DNA of 64,000 nt from Pocillopora verrucosa. Lineage: Eukaryota; Cnidaria; Anthozoa; Scleractinia; Pocilloporidae. Within the stretch, counting starts at the first letter, position 1. The number at the start of each line of letters is the position of its first letter. The stretch spans positions 14,126,555 to 14,190,554 of the forward strand of contig NC_089315.1 of NCBI RefSeq assembly GCF_036669915.1. Direction: 5' to 3'. This document shows, in pieces, positions 48,701 through 60,928 of this stretch. A program made the position numbers and the translations under genes. The notes below the pieces were generated by a model. The model saw only the letters and a list, made by a program, of their open reading frames with translations. It was not told the DNA's origin and did not search any database.

Positions 48701-51700
48701 ACATTTATTTACATAATAACTTCAACTAGATTGAAATGCTCGTGAACACGATCACTATTCTTACTTGAAAAATGGAAAGGTACAAATCTCTCTCTCTATG
48801 AAAATGTAAAGAACTCCCTATTCGAACAACTACTTCAATAACTTTTCCTTTGTAAAATGAAAAACCTTTCAGTTTTGAGTTTTTCAGTTTTTTCAGTACA
48901 TCATCCACTACAAACTTGAATGTGTCAGTGTAGTTAGAAACTAGTGATCTTGTAGAAAGACAAGTTCGATCTGTAATTCTTTTTAAAGATTGTAAAGTTT
49001 AATACATCTATCAAGTAGTAACCTTTCAAATTATTCTGATAACAATTACCTAAGTGATGGAGAGTTCAGTATCGATTGATAAGCATCATAGCGACCGTGA
49101 TATAAACAAATGATTTCACGAAAGTTTCAAGAATTCAAAACAATTCAAAAATTATATGCTAGCCATTCGATAAGTAATCACACATAAGCCTAACATCAAA
49201 ACAAATAAAGAAATCTAGATTAGTATACCTTTTATATTGATGTTTCTCACTTATAATTATTGTGCAAAATGACCACTAATAATTGTGCGAACAGTCCAAA
49301 ACTTGTGTTAAAAGACTTGTGCAAAAAGTTTTTGGGGGAAATGTCCTGTATTCAGTTTTTCACACATCTAACTTGTTTTTGTCAACCAAATTTACTTCTG
49401 ACCAAAGTTAGCTCATATGTTAGGTGGGTTGTCACTATATATTTGTATGTGGCTGGAGTATTGTGATGGTAAATAGCAATTATCATAACCAATCATCTTA
49501 CCCTTGAGTATACAAGGCTTCTGCACAGCAATGCTTTTACATTGATTTTAACCTTTTTGAAATTTTAATATATATGCAGTGTGTAGTGTCATTTTTAAAG
49601 AAGGGTATACCTGAAAGGTAGTATTGTTTGTGACAGTGGCTGGCATTTTGACATCCTGAGTGGAAGTGATCATCCATGTAAGGTGATAACATGATCTGGG
49701 TTACAAAGTTGTCTGTCAGTTATGCATACAGTAGTCACTTTCTTGACTAAACTTGCTTAAATGTAGATGATCCCACTATCCATTAAATGAACTTGTGGTA
49801 TTAGAAAAGCCTTCTTTTTAATCTTGGTGTGTTGAAGAATGTTTTTTCTCTTTTGTTTCTAGTGGTGATGTATTTGTTGGTAGAAGAAGAAAAGACCAGA
49901 ATGATTATGACATGGATATGTGTGGACATTTCATAGTTAAAGCCATATTTTTTCAGCTAATTGAAGATTACCGGATTAACAAACCAGGAACAGAGGTATG
50001 GTTTGTTTTAAGTTCATGGTACTACACATCTGAGTTTAATACATTACAATTGAGGATTAAAGTGAGAATAGTGATTGCTCTAACTTCCTTCATGGCATGA
50101 CATGATTATAGTTGTACACACTTTAAAAACCTTTTCAACAGGTTAAATCTCACTGTCTGTTGTGATTGTTTAACAATAGCTTTGTTTTTCCAGTGTGGCA
50201 GAACAAGACACCAAAATAAATTATGCAGTAACTAACATAACTTACAACCCAATACTGTATTCACAATTGTTGCCAAGTGCTTGACCTTTTGACCTCCAAG
50301 AGTGCATCTAATTTCTCCTGACAATATCAACCCCAAATCACATAATAAACAAAATAATGACCAACTAAAGGAGCTAGCTCTTGATTATGAAACAAATTCT
50401 CTTATCGGCATATCAATGTTACGGTGTTAAAGGTTGAAGGGTTGATGCTGACATATTAAGATTAACATACAGCACATACCACTTTGCTTACCACTGATAT
50501 ACAAAGTGATGGTTTTTCACAGATTTTGTTTGGTGGTGCTTCTTCTGGTGGGCTTGGAATGTTTGCAAATATTGACTATATTGAGGGGCTTGTAAAACCT
50601 GCTGAGGTATGGAAGGAAAATCTTTGATAAGTTCATTGCTTTAGTTGTACTTCTGGCTTGTCTGTCTGCCTTCAAAGTGTTAATTGGGCACAGACCTTAC
50701 TGCAAAGTGGTGAAAATTTTCATATACTTTTATCATAACTGGCATTCTATTCCTTAAGCTCATCCTCTGAATGCAAAAATGTATTTAGCTTGGAATGAGG
50801 TTAAGAGAACCAAGAGAGAACCAAAATGAACCATGAGAATAAAGAACAACTTATTTTCCTCCATTTTGAAGTAAGGTGTGTTGGAGATTGGGGAATTGTC
50901 AGACTGAAATTGGATTGCCTAATCCAATATTTAATTTTGTATTTATGATTTTTAAGACATGAACTTTATTCTTTACCCTATTCCCCTGTGTTGTTGTTTG
51001 TCAGTTATAATCTAACATTTTAATAAAATTACATAATTCCAAATATTGGTTGCAAAATAGGGTCCTATTGAAAACCACCTTAATGAGTTAGGTTCCATCA
51101 TTAAATAATATTAATTAATTATTATTTTAAATTAAATGGTCTTAAGCCATCTTGGACCTAGAAGTGAATGAGGCCAGGTGAGACCATGGATTTGACTTTT
51201 GGCAAAAAAGGTTACCCAGTGTCCAGAAACAAGGTTTTGTCAACTTTTATTATTTCATTTCCTTTTCAGATTAGAGGATATAATGATGGTGGCTGGTTTA
51301 CTCTGTATCCTAACTTTGGTGAAACAGCAAATGCAGGGCCACCTTTTTCTTTCAAGTCTTAAGCTATGTATGTACAGTGTATATAGTATTATACTTTAAC
51401 TGAATTTTCTTCAAAATGTGTGACCAATTGAAACTTCAGAAGTGACTGATGCTGCACCAATACAAAATCCAGTAAGAGATCAAAGATATAAAGCTAGAAT
51501 TTTATATAACACCAAATTTTAAAAATTGCTAACAAGAAAATGTATATTAGCTAGAAGGGAGAATTCTTCCTCAGATCTTTGAGTTGAGGTTAGAATGTGA
51601 ATCATAAATATTACATGGAAGAAGTTTGTTCCTTTCTTTGTCAGGTACCGTTGGTTTCTATCTCTCATTCGTTGCACCCCAGTGTTAATATAAATTCAGT

Positions 51701-54131
51701 GTGACATTATTTGCGTTTTTCTGTAGATGTTTCACAATTTGTGGGATGGCTTTGTCGACGAGACTTGTAGAGCTAATATGCCCAAGGCAGAAGCTTGTCT
51801 CTATGGAGAATTAGGTAAGAAAGCTTCTTGTTTTGAAACAATTGAGTCGAAGCTGTATCAGACAAGGTTGTTACATCATGCACAGAAAATGTCTTTTTTA
51901 CCTTTTTGTTAAATAAGAAAACAAATAAACGAACAAAAATATAAATTAAAAAGAGGCAATACTCTCAGCGACTTAGTGGAATCTAAATCTTGTCATTCAG
52001 GTGGCCCCTCTATGTGAGAGCTTACCTGTGAATTCCAGATAGGAAAAGCTTCATCTGAGAATTCGTCATTTACAGGTTCAACAAAAATTTCCTTTTTGAT
52101 TTCTTCCCGCTTGGCAGATTTTTCTTTCCACAAAGAGCGAAAGTAAAATGGGCAAAGAACAAACATGTCCACTCATGTGATCCGGTTAGAATCGTGAGCG
52201 GGAAAAGCAACGCGCCCGCCACGAAAATCGAGAGAGCCTAAGTACGAACGTCAAAAACTCACGTGAGTGGACATGTGAGATGTCGGAGATGATGGGATAA
52301 GCAAAAATGAATAATTTCTTTGATTTTTTTCATTTACTTCATTTTAGTTTTCAAGCATTTATCAGCCCCAGTGTACGTGTTTGTGGCTCAGTGGGACTCC
52401 TACCAATTGCAAGAACTTGTTCATTCCAAGTTTCCTACTATGAGACTTCCACCGGAGCTACCAAGCGAAGCAGAATACCTTGGAAAGTTCGGGAAAAACA
52501 CGCACAGATCTCTTAGACGGGTGGGCAGTTTTAATTGGCAGCAATGCTTTTGCAATGACGCAACAGTTTGTATAATAGTTTTTAAGCTTCATTGTTTACT
52601 AACCAGTGATGTTCGCTTGAAATTATCCAGCAGGATTTGACAACCACTTGTGTGACATGCCTTGGTGCAATTTAAAACAAAGGGTGATCACCGTGAGACT
52701 TGCAGTTTTACGTTGAATTTCTTCTCTCTCCTATTATAGGTTATCAACAGCCAGAAGGATGGCGTTTTTTCCCCAGCTTGTTTTATGCATTCGTTTTCTG
52801 GCGATAATTTAACTAGTACAAAGCAGACATTGGCTTGTGAAATAGATGGTAAGTTTCAGTGAAATAAATAATGACTTTCTGCTCTCTAAACGTAATCTAT
52901 TTCACGGTCGTTAAAGTCTGCACCCGAGCCAAGTGGTCCATCCAGCTTATCCTGGTTTCCTTAGCGTGTCAATTCCCCCACCCCTATGGGATACTAGTCC
53001 ATGGCAAGTAAACTCTCCCTCCCCTGGCATTTCTTTAGGCTTCCCTGACAATTCGCTGGTACCCATTTATACTCCTGGGTAGAGAGAGCCACCGTGAGAG
53101 GGAAGTGTAAGCTCGACCATAACCAGGTTCATTAGTGACATGTGTCCCCCAGAATGCTAGGGTCATGAATTAACTAAATGTTGAAAGCGTCAATACGCGT
53201 ACGTACATATATCTCTCCATTTCATTATCGAGCTCAAAGTGGGCTGGGCCAATTGAATTCTGTTTTTATAATATTCGTTTCTTAAAAAAAAAAACAAAAA
53301 AAAAAAAAAGGAAACACCAGCAAACCTTGCGGGAAAAAAAAAAAAGCCAAACGAAAATATGGGGTCTAGCACATGTACAATGATAACGTCACTGGACAGG
53401 CTTGTTTGGCCGATTTGGCTTCTCTTTTCGGCAGTGTGTAATCGAGACTCTGTGCAGTCCTCCCTTTCAGCGAAGTCCAAAAGTCGGGGGGGGGGGGGAA
53501 TTGTAGTCAGTGCGCCGCATGGAACTCTGGGAATGAGACCGCTAAATGTCACTTAGAAGAAACAGAACCTCGAAGGAATCATTGCCCTTCATTAAGTCTT
53601 TTGTCATTTATCACATTTTTTTAAAGGGAAGACACCATATAAAGCCTTTTCTGAATGGTTTATTAGCAATGGTACCCGAGGGACATATGTGGAGGAACCG
53701 TTGGACATACCAGAATGTAACCCGTCTTGCTGCTCAAAGCTCTGTATAAAGTGTCGTAAACCGAGACCGTCTGTCGTATACGATGAACCCACTCCCCAAA
53801 CAATCAGTGGAAATGGTGAGCGATTCTCTCGTTTGGCTTTGTAATATTTTCCAGTGTTTATTTTCCAGCCGCGCATCCCAGCTCAATTCTTTCAATTTGA
53901 AGTAAATTCTGTAAGCCTCAAAATTCCGTAGCATTTAGTCCCTTTATTTAAATATTTCAATGTGGTTTCATTCCAAGTTCCTATATAAGCCTGGAAATAG
54001 TATGCTTGCAATGAATGTTCTTTATTTTGTTTTCAGGTGGGTCTCGGTTGCAGCAATCAGTTGTTACAATATGGATTTGTGCAGTTTTGATTTATTCTTT
54101 TGTGTTTTGGAGGGACGTAGTGCTTTTGTAG
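45745..54131 (+). CDS. Notum-type palmitoleoyl-protein carboxylesterase, C-terminally anchored
   Basis: Complete 11-exon gene, 482 aa. Exons: 45745-46003, 48137-48374, 49863-49995, 50523-50606, 51270-51318, 51440-51471, 51727-51814, 52348-52520, 52740-52848, 53627-53815, 54037-54131. Notum removes the palmitoleate lipid from Wnt proteins outside the cell and so inactivates them. The start at 45745 gives a signal peptide (MWCQRLVLTLWLMIACFVGG); an in-frame ATG at 45688 would bury it. Family landmarks: DGSEAVFYL, VFVPYCSGDVFVG, nucleophile elbow GASSGG (Ser217), NDGGWF (Asp244) and SPACFMH (His369), so the Ser-Asp-His triad is intact. Two departures: the EGGWYC loop of vertebrate Notum is EGGSC here, and residues 459-476 form a hydrophobic segment near the C-terminus, absent from secreted Notum. 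A basic stretch (about 53-65) follows the signal peptide. Exon 6 is a 32-nt micro-exon needed for phase. Confidence 0.9.
48521..49346. mobile_element. Non-autonomous TIR element in a Notum intron
   Basis: Terminal inverted repeats of about 130 bp: left arm 48521-48649 (GGACATTTCGCACAAATGAC and on) and right arm 49217-49346, its reverse complement at roughly 85-90 percent by eye. The inner part of the arm (ATAATTATAAG and GAGAAACATCAATATAAAAG) is nearly perfect. The 566-bp interior has no ORF of note, so no transposase. No unambiguous target-site duplication was seen. It lies between exons 2 and 3. Confidence 0.8.
50281..50446 (+). repeat. Dispersed short element, family 2
   Basis: TTGACCTCCAAGAGTGCATC through GGTGTTAAAGGTTGAAGGG. 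Its composition and layout are like family 1 (a 'TTTCTCCTGACAATATCAA' block, a final AAAGG-GTT end), but the sequence is distinct. I associate a similar family with corals. It lies in a Notum intron. Confidence 0.5.
52920..53120 (-). repeat. tRNA-derived SINE-like element, copy 2
   Basis: Reverse-oriented relative of the 15.2 kb copy. The plus strand reads TGGGATACTAGTCCATGGC, CAATTCGCTGGTACCCATTT and GCCACCGTGAGAGGGAAGTG, which reverse-complement to the tail blocks of copy 1. The Pol III box region is truncated or diverged. It lies in the Notum intron before exon 10. Confidence 0.6.
53284..53345 (+). repeat. Poly-A rich low-complexity tract
   Basis: Two A-runs separated by a short GC-richer stretch, followed at about 53487 by a G-run of more than ten. 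Possibly the tail of a degraded retroposed copy. Confidence 0.6.
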
Positions 54132-54529
54132 GACCCATGGAAATTACAAATAACTTTGGATGCTACTACAGCGCTATGACAGGTGATGGTGGGCTGGGCG
54201 TTCCAGTGACAAGGTGAACGCTCACGGCATAGTTGTCATGAGAACTATTGCTACATTTCTTGGGATAAACTGATGTCCAATTTTAGTCTGTTTTCACTGT
54301 GAAAGTGAGAGAATTGCAGACAGTGGTTATCCTGGAAAACACAACTGCCCGCATAAAATTTACCAGTGAAATCTTGACGTGAACGCTCTTTAACACGATG
54401 CGATCAATTTGCAAAAATTTCCTGACTTAAAAATCGTAAAGTAATTGCTGCATATGCTGCAGAAATCTCTTTTACGAACCGAAATTTAATATTTCTGCTT
54501 ATAAAAGTAATTCAAACTGTAATGTTCTC

Positions 54530-54566
<37 letters not shown>

Positions 54567-55549
54567 ATATACTACTGCTATTATTTCCAAGGATTTTGGT
54601 TTCTGCAACGCCGTGTGTGATATGTACTTTGTAGATTTATGTTTAATAACTAAGAGTCGATGCTTAAAACGTATCGACTTATTACACTAACCGCTGGACG
54701 TTGAAATGAAAATGGGTTACTCCCGGTGATCTGGCGTCCTACTTTTGACTTGTTCTTTGAAATTTAACCAAGATATTTGGGGCTGCAAAAAGCAAATTCC
54801 AGTAGAAACGATTCTGATATTTCTAAGGCTATGTAATTGCCCCAGAAAACCTGGAAAACTACGTATTAAATATTGTTAATTGTAGATTTACGTCATATTG
54901 ACGCCTATTAGGACGAGGTTAATTCACTGTGAAATATGACATTTACATTACACATGTAGAAGCAAATGTTATGGTAAATCGTTTATTATGATGGGAAATA
55001 AAACTAACATTAATGACTTTTAAGAGAACCTATTTTGACTGGAACGCTACCCTCTCTGCATTCGGGAGCTAAAGTCAAATATATCAATTTTTACAAAGTG
55101 CCACACCTTTTGAGGAAAACCTCCGTAAGTTGAATTTCTCTTACCGTTTTCACTTTAAGGACCGAAGGAATTTCTCCTTGCAATATGAATGCATTTTCAA
55201 ACAAAAAGGGGATGTTAAAAAAGAATATATCAACGAGGGGCAAGCAAACCGTAGCGAATTCACGAATGCAGGTTGTGTCGCATTAAAACATACACAGCAC
55301 ATTTACCATAGACTGGCGGTACATAACTTCAAATGTGTTCTGTGTTTTTCTTGGGTGCCCACTACAGGATGACCTTCCCCTAAACGAAAAAGAGTTAAAT
55401 ACATAAATAACAAAATAACAAAAGAAAAAGGGATTCAACAAATGGCTTACTTTCCACGAATCATGAAAACTAAAAAAAAAATCTCAAAATATCAGAATGT
55501 TATCTTAACATCTGAATTTCGTACGGCATTTTTCCATGATAATTTTAAG
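54132..55549. other. Notum 3' flank, convergent with GPCR copy 1
   Basis: Presumed 3' untranslated region of Notum. AATAAA at 54997-55002 is a candidate poly(A) signal about 870 bp after the stop. An (ATT)n microsatellite lies at about 54530-54563. No exon is visible. Confidence 0.4.
54530..54563 (+). repeat. (ATT)n microsatellite
   Basis: About eleven ATT units in the Notum 3' flank. Confidence 0.85.
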
Positions 55550-56446
55550 TTAATTTCGAAACTTCTCATCAAACAACAGGTAAATGAAGGGGTTAATTGC
55601 ACTGTAGGCATTTGCCAACCACACAATAAACTTAAATGCAGCGTACTGCAATACAATCTTATGTACACTGTTCAAACCGACAAAGACAAAGAAAGGACAC
55701 CAACACAAAGTAAACAAAACAACAACAATGATCATCAAGGTAATCTTTTTTGCTGTCTTTACGGCTTCCGCGTGCCTCGCATTCTGACCAGCTTCACCTC
55801 AAGGCACTTCTCGAGACAACAAACGTGAGCACACGATTGAATGCAAAACCGTCATGGCCAAAACGGGCACGGAGAAATTGAACACCAAAACACAGAAGCC
55901 TGATATGTTGCTTGCGGACAACTGGGAAAAGTCAATAACGTAAAACGTAGCCAGTTCCTTCCACGAAAACTTGTTTTGCCATGGAAATCATGCCAGCTAC
56001 AGAAAAGATAGACCACTACCAAATCACAGTAACGACAAACGTAATATGGAGCAATACGGAAGACAAATGTAACGGACGGGCCCCTGCAAAATAGCGGTCA
56101 AAGGCAATGGCAACGAGGCTCCAAATGGAACAGTATTCCGCTGGGAAATTTAGCCACACCAGCGGCCTACACAAATGTAGTCCCCAGTCTCCACCAAACC
56201 ATTTCTTGAAGAATAGGTCATCCCCCAACATGCCCAACATTATGGTAAACGTGATGATCAAGTCTGCATATGCTTGATTGAGGATGAGGTAGTTGGTGAC
56301 GGATTTTAAGAAGTGTCTTGTACGGATTATGAGGATGATCATGGAGTTGCAAAATATGGAAGCGAATATAGTAACAAAGAAGACTGATGTCAAACTGGTC
56401 ATTATCACTGAATTGTTGGCAGAGAGCGGAGGGCTTGTCGTGTTTC
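55550..56446 (-). pseudogene. Rhodopsin-family GPCR copy 1, frame-broken
   Basis: One long exon with acceptor CGCATAG before 56446. It covers a short extracellular part (NTTSPPLS) and TM1 to TM7. Visible landmarks: TM2 NQAYADLIIT; TM3 end DRYFAGARP (the DRY motif); TM6 FTLCWCPFF (CWxP); TM7 NPFIYLLF (NPxxY). Breaks: an in-frame TAG at 56016-56018 within TM4, a frame change between TM4 and TM5, and a TGA at 55799-55801 in the third intracellular loop. The TM5 frame reads VFNFSVPVLAM. Motifs fit neuropeptide-type class A receptors of the kind expanded in cnidarians. Three independent breaks make a pseudogene more likely than sequencing error. Copy 2 lies 4.4 kb upstream in the same orientation. 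Confidence 0.8.
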
Positions 56447-59400
56447 CTATGCGAACAAGAGAATAAATTAAGTCAGTGACAAACAAGAACCAAAAACAAC
56501 AAAGGCGAAACCAATCAGAGAGATAAACTAATCAGCAAATAAGCGAACTGAAAAAGACGCTCGGTTTTAGCCACATCACTCTGAAGCACTAGCTTAAGAA
56601 TATCGATAATCTAGCAATTTCTCACAAGTTACGAAAATTGCAAGTATGTCAGCTTGCTTTAAAATTTCAAAACCTCTGCTTAAGTGTATCAGTGTATCAG
56701 TGTATCTCGTACCATTAACCTATGGTTATCTCAGCCACACACTTATTTCAACCATATTTCCTTTCCTCGAAAAGAGATAGCATTTGTATAAAAAGACGTC
56801 AGCTTTCAAACGATTGCATCTGAAGAGGCGTTAAATACGTTGTTTGGCAGATGCAGGCCATTTTTTTTGTTGACTCTTAAATTGTAGCCGAGTTTCTAAA
56901 TTCAACGTTGTAAATTAGGATCCACTTGCGGAATAAAGCTATTTCTACAAGCTTGCAGTGTGCGTAAGGCTTCGTGGGGATATCGTTTTAATTTGTGTGT
57001 TTTATAGCCTCAGTAACAGATTCTTTGGAGCTCTAATTAGTCGCTGATATTCATTGCATCAAATTTTCTGACTATAAGAAAATTGAAAGTCCAGCTGAAA
57101 AAAATGTACATTTCACTCGTTGACTTCTACACATGCCTAAGATTTAATAATTATCACTTGTCTCTGACTGTGAAAATCGTACGTGCTGTTTATCACATTT
57201 TAACAAGGTGGATTCAATTTGGCAAAAACGTCGTACCAGGTGTGAAAGTCTTGCTTACTTGCTTTAAAAAGTCTAATTATCCATACACTCTTTCTTACTT
57301 CCACCGCTATTTTTCTTAGGCACAATAGATGGAGTTTCCATGATCAATGAAACCTCGGCTCGGAAAATGAAATGATACAAAGCAAATAATACCCAACAAT
57401 ACTCAATATGAAATTCTGAAACATCAATTCAATGTCATGTTTTGCATACTCAGAAAGTAGACTTACACAATAAGTAAAAATAGATATACCGTTGATCAAA
57501 GGTCCGATTTTCTGTTGTTCAAAACTGCACTGGAGAGACCTTCAAATCTTTTTCTTTCTTTTCTTAATTTTAGCTAACTATAAATTCATTTCTTCATAGT
57601 ACTGTATAAACTTACATTTTTATCTTTTGAGGGTTAAGCTCTGTTTTTCTTTGTTCTAATTTTTGAAACGAAAAACCTTAACAGACTTATTCCTTGAGGC
57701 TTCGAGTGACCAGGGACGATAAAAAGAGATGTCTCTTAGGCAGAAGAATGCGATAGTGGCAGGTAGTAGACCACAGATCGACGAAGAACACACAACTGTG
57801 ACAAAGTCTATCGTACAGTGTTTACCACATGTTCGTTATTGACATCGTGGGAATTGGCATGCATAATAAGCAACCACAGGAAATGTACTGGACTTGTAAC
57901 TTTATATCTATATGACAATTCCCGAAAACGCCATGCTCTAAGTATTTACTAATTAGGGTTTTTGTTAGAAATTTGCCAAAAATGCTATTAGTGGACGCCT
58001 ACCCCTCAGGCAGAGAGGAATATAACGTTTCAGTTCAATCTCAAAAAAACTAATTCTTCGTGAGTGTAACAAAACAGAGGTGGAATGTCTTTATCTTAAA
58101 GATAACTGAGCATGATTCCTTACAACAAAAAGTCCAAAGTCAGATTAACATGTTTTTAATTAATGAATTTCAATCAAGCAATACTTGTTAGATCCAGTTG
58201 AAGCGCGTTGTCTTTTACTACATACTACATGAATTCTGACTGTTTTTTTTCTTCTTTTTCTATTTTGGCAATCGGACTTAAACAGAGTTCAGACTTCACC
58301 AAGATAGTTACCATTATCGAGTAAAACTCGCTTCATTTTATCCATGAGTGAATGACTTATTAAACAGTATCATAAACATATTTCAAAAACGTTGAGATCT
58401 GGTTATAAATCAAGATACAGCCGAAATTGAAAAAGCAGAAACACCCAGTCCGGCAGTAAAATCTTTTTGAAAACATTTCGTTCTTACCAGCTGGAGAAGA
58501 GCGATCTGTAGTTGCACCTGTCGTGACATATCAATGAGTATCTGCTTTGCCTTGCTACTCAAACCATGGTTTTATTTATATGTAAAAGTTGCAGAACATA
58601 TTCATTTGCCAGCATAGCGAATGGAAGTAGTATTTCTTTAATAAGTGATAATTACCATAGCTACACTTGCTACGCGACGCAACCATGAGATCGTCTGACG
58701 GCTGAAGTGTTTTGACGTAACAGTAATTTTTTTCGTTCAATAGTTACATGACACTAGCAGACTCTTGAAAAAACCTTTTGTCAAAAGATGGATGTTTTAA
58801 TTTCATAGAAAATCAATAATTCGCGATACGTTAGTTCGTCGGTACTCATTGTGATTCTGGGTGGACAGAGCCAGTGTGTAACAGATCGAAGCAAACGCTC
58901 GATTTCTTCATGGTGATAGGGAAAGAAAATGTATCGCTAAACTTTTGTGGTTTCCTTATCCACCATAAAAAAGTCGGTTGTCAGTTAAATTGTAGCTATT
59001 ATAATCTACACACCATGTGAGTGGATATTTTATCTATTGCTCGCATTTTCCATGTTCCTACAGGGCTCGGAAAAAAATATTACGGAATTCGCAATATATC
59101 TGCGTGTATTATATGTTAAACAAACGAAATAAGGTGTATTTAAAATTAGTGTTAGTACTTCTGTTCATATATTAGCTTTTCGTAGCATATTTGTACTCCA
59201 ACACCCACAGTGTACGTTCTCTGACATAAATTTGGGGATAGCGGAATAGGAAGGCATAAGGTTGATGCACTTTAAATATATCTTAAAACTAAACCTTGAA
59301 TTTTTTTATTTACAAAATATTACAGTGGTATTGAAATTGCATATTTGGCTCGATCAAACTATAAGTTTGTTATCTATGCGTCATCACTGAGATTATATAA

Positions 59401-59512
59401 AGAAAATCATAATTTTAACTATCATATTTTCATCATGTCATCATATATTCACAGTTGTTTATTCATCACTTCACAGGTTTATTTGGAACTAACATAATGA
59501 CCAGCTCCTAGT
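56447..59512. other. No recognisable gene
   Basis: Three kb between the two GPCR copies. An upstream exon of copy 1 is expected here, because its main exon begins at a splice acceptor, but I could not identify it. No RNA gene is seen. Confidence 0.4.
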
Positions 59513-59712
59513 TGATTGGTTGGCTCAGTAAGTAGAGCGCTGTACCGGTATTGCAGAGGTCATGGGTTTAAATCCCGTATAGGCCTGAATTTTCAATTCA
59601 GGCCTTCTTTTCACTACTGCTCAAGTGGTGTTCACTGCGAAGATCGCTTTCATATTCCCATTTTTATCATTGCTATTATTATTATTATCATTATCAAGAT
59701 TATCATTACTGT
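59513..59712 (+). repeat. tRNA-derived SINE
   Basis: The tRNA-like head has A-box TTGGCTCAGTAAGTAGAGCG and B-box GGGTTTAAATCCC, spaced as in tRNAs. The body GGCCTGAATTTTCAATTCAGGCC forms a hairpin. Then come TTCACTACTGCTCAAGTGGT and an (ATT)/(ATC)-rich tail from about 59668. The head no longer folds as a complete functional tRNA (poor acceptor stem), so this is a SINE and not a tRNA gene. Confidence 0.75.
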
Positions 59713-59975
59713 TTTAACATAATAATCGTTATCGTTATGAAAACAGCTAAAGAAATTGTTGCACTGAGATAAAAACTCGATCTACGCCTCTGTGGTGATA
59801 TAAGGTACCTTAAGTAGTACATTCGCTATACATGAGTCAAAGTTTTCAATTTCTTTGATTTTTGTACGCTTCCAAGCACAAACCCAAAGTCATAGATAAG
59901 AAAGAAGCAAAAAGTGACGATACCAGCCATGCCATTTTATTGGTGCAGGACAGTAGCTAGCAAGATAAAAGATTC

Positions 59976-60928
59976 TTACCCACAGCTAAAACTGCTCCGA
60001 CATTTGTTCAGAATAATCATAAATTCCTTTCGAAATTTATCGCTTAATGACAAGTAGATGTAAGGATTAATTGCACTATAAGCGTTTGCCAACCACACCA
60101 CAAATTTGAGTGCTGCATATGGAATTTCAATCTTATGCAAACTGTCCAAACCAACAAATATGAAAAAAGGAAACCAACATAGAGTAAATGAAACAACAAC
60201 GATGATCATCATTCGGTTAACTTTCTTTGCTGTCTTCATGGCTTCTGCGTGCCTTGCACTGTGACCAGCTTCATCGCCAGGCACTTCTCGAGACAACAAA
60301 CGAGAACACAACGATTGAATAGAATACAGCCATGGCCAAAAGAGGAACGACAAAGTTAAACAGCAACACGCAGATGCTTACAACGTTCGCTGCGGACAGC
60401 TCAACATGAGAATAATCCACGGACACAAAAGTGGCCAGTTCCCTCCACGAAGATAAGTTTGGCCATAGAAATCGTTCCAGCTGCTGAAGACAGAGACCAC
60501 ACCCAAATCAAGGAAACTACCAGCCTTGTATGGTGAGATAAAGGGGAAAACTGCAAAGGGCGAGCCACTGCATAATAGCGGTCAACGGCTATGGCAACGA
60601 GGCTCCAGATCGAACAGTACTCCGCTGGAAAATGAAACCACACAGTAGCCTGCACATAGGTAATCCCCAGTCTCCGCCGAACCACCTTCTTTGAAATAGG
60701 TTATCACCTAGCATGCTAAGCATTACAGTGACGTAATGATCAAGTCTGCGCATGCTTGATTGAGGATAAGGTAATTGGTGGTGGTTTTCAAAGAGTGACC
60801 TGTACGGATGATGTGGATGATCACGGAGTTGCCAAATATGGAAGCAAATACGATTATGAAATAGACTGATGCCAAACTGGCGAGCACCACTGATTGGCTG
60901 GTTGAAAGCGGAGGGCTTGTAGTGTTTC
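59976..60928 (-). pseudogene. Rhodopsin-family GPCR copy 2, frame-broken
   Basis: Tandem paralogue of copy 1, with the same acceptor context (CAATAG before 60928) and start (NTTSPPLS). Landmarks: TM1 FIIVFASIFGNSVI, TM3 end DRYYAVARP, TM5 LLFNFVVPLLAM, TM6 FTLCWFPFF, TM7 NPYIYL, C-tail KCRSSFSCG. Breaks by alignment to copy 1: a 1-nt loss near 60725 after TM2, another near 60640 before TM3, a frame change between TM4 and TM5, and a 1-nt gain at the end of TM5 near 60320. No single frame spans the receptor. It keeps better DRY and NPxxY motifs than copy 1, so its loss may be recent, or some indels may be assembly errors. Confidence 0.8.

Noticed and set aside
53190..53552. 120-codon minus-strand open frame
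   Set aside because: Phe and Pro runs come from poly-A and poly-G tracts read on the other strand; it lies in a Notum intron.
55442..55828. 128-codon plus-strand open frame
   Set aside because: Antisense to the TM6-TM7 part of the GPCR copy 1 pseudogene.
59520..59592. tRNA gene
   Set aside because: A and B boxes are present, but the acceptor stem does not pair well and the segment continues into a SINE body and repeat tail.
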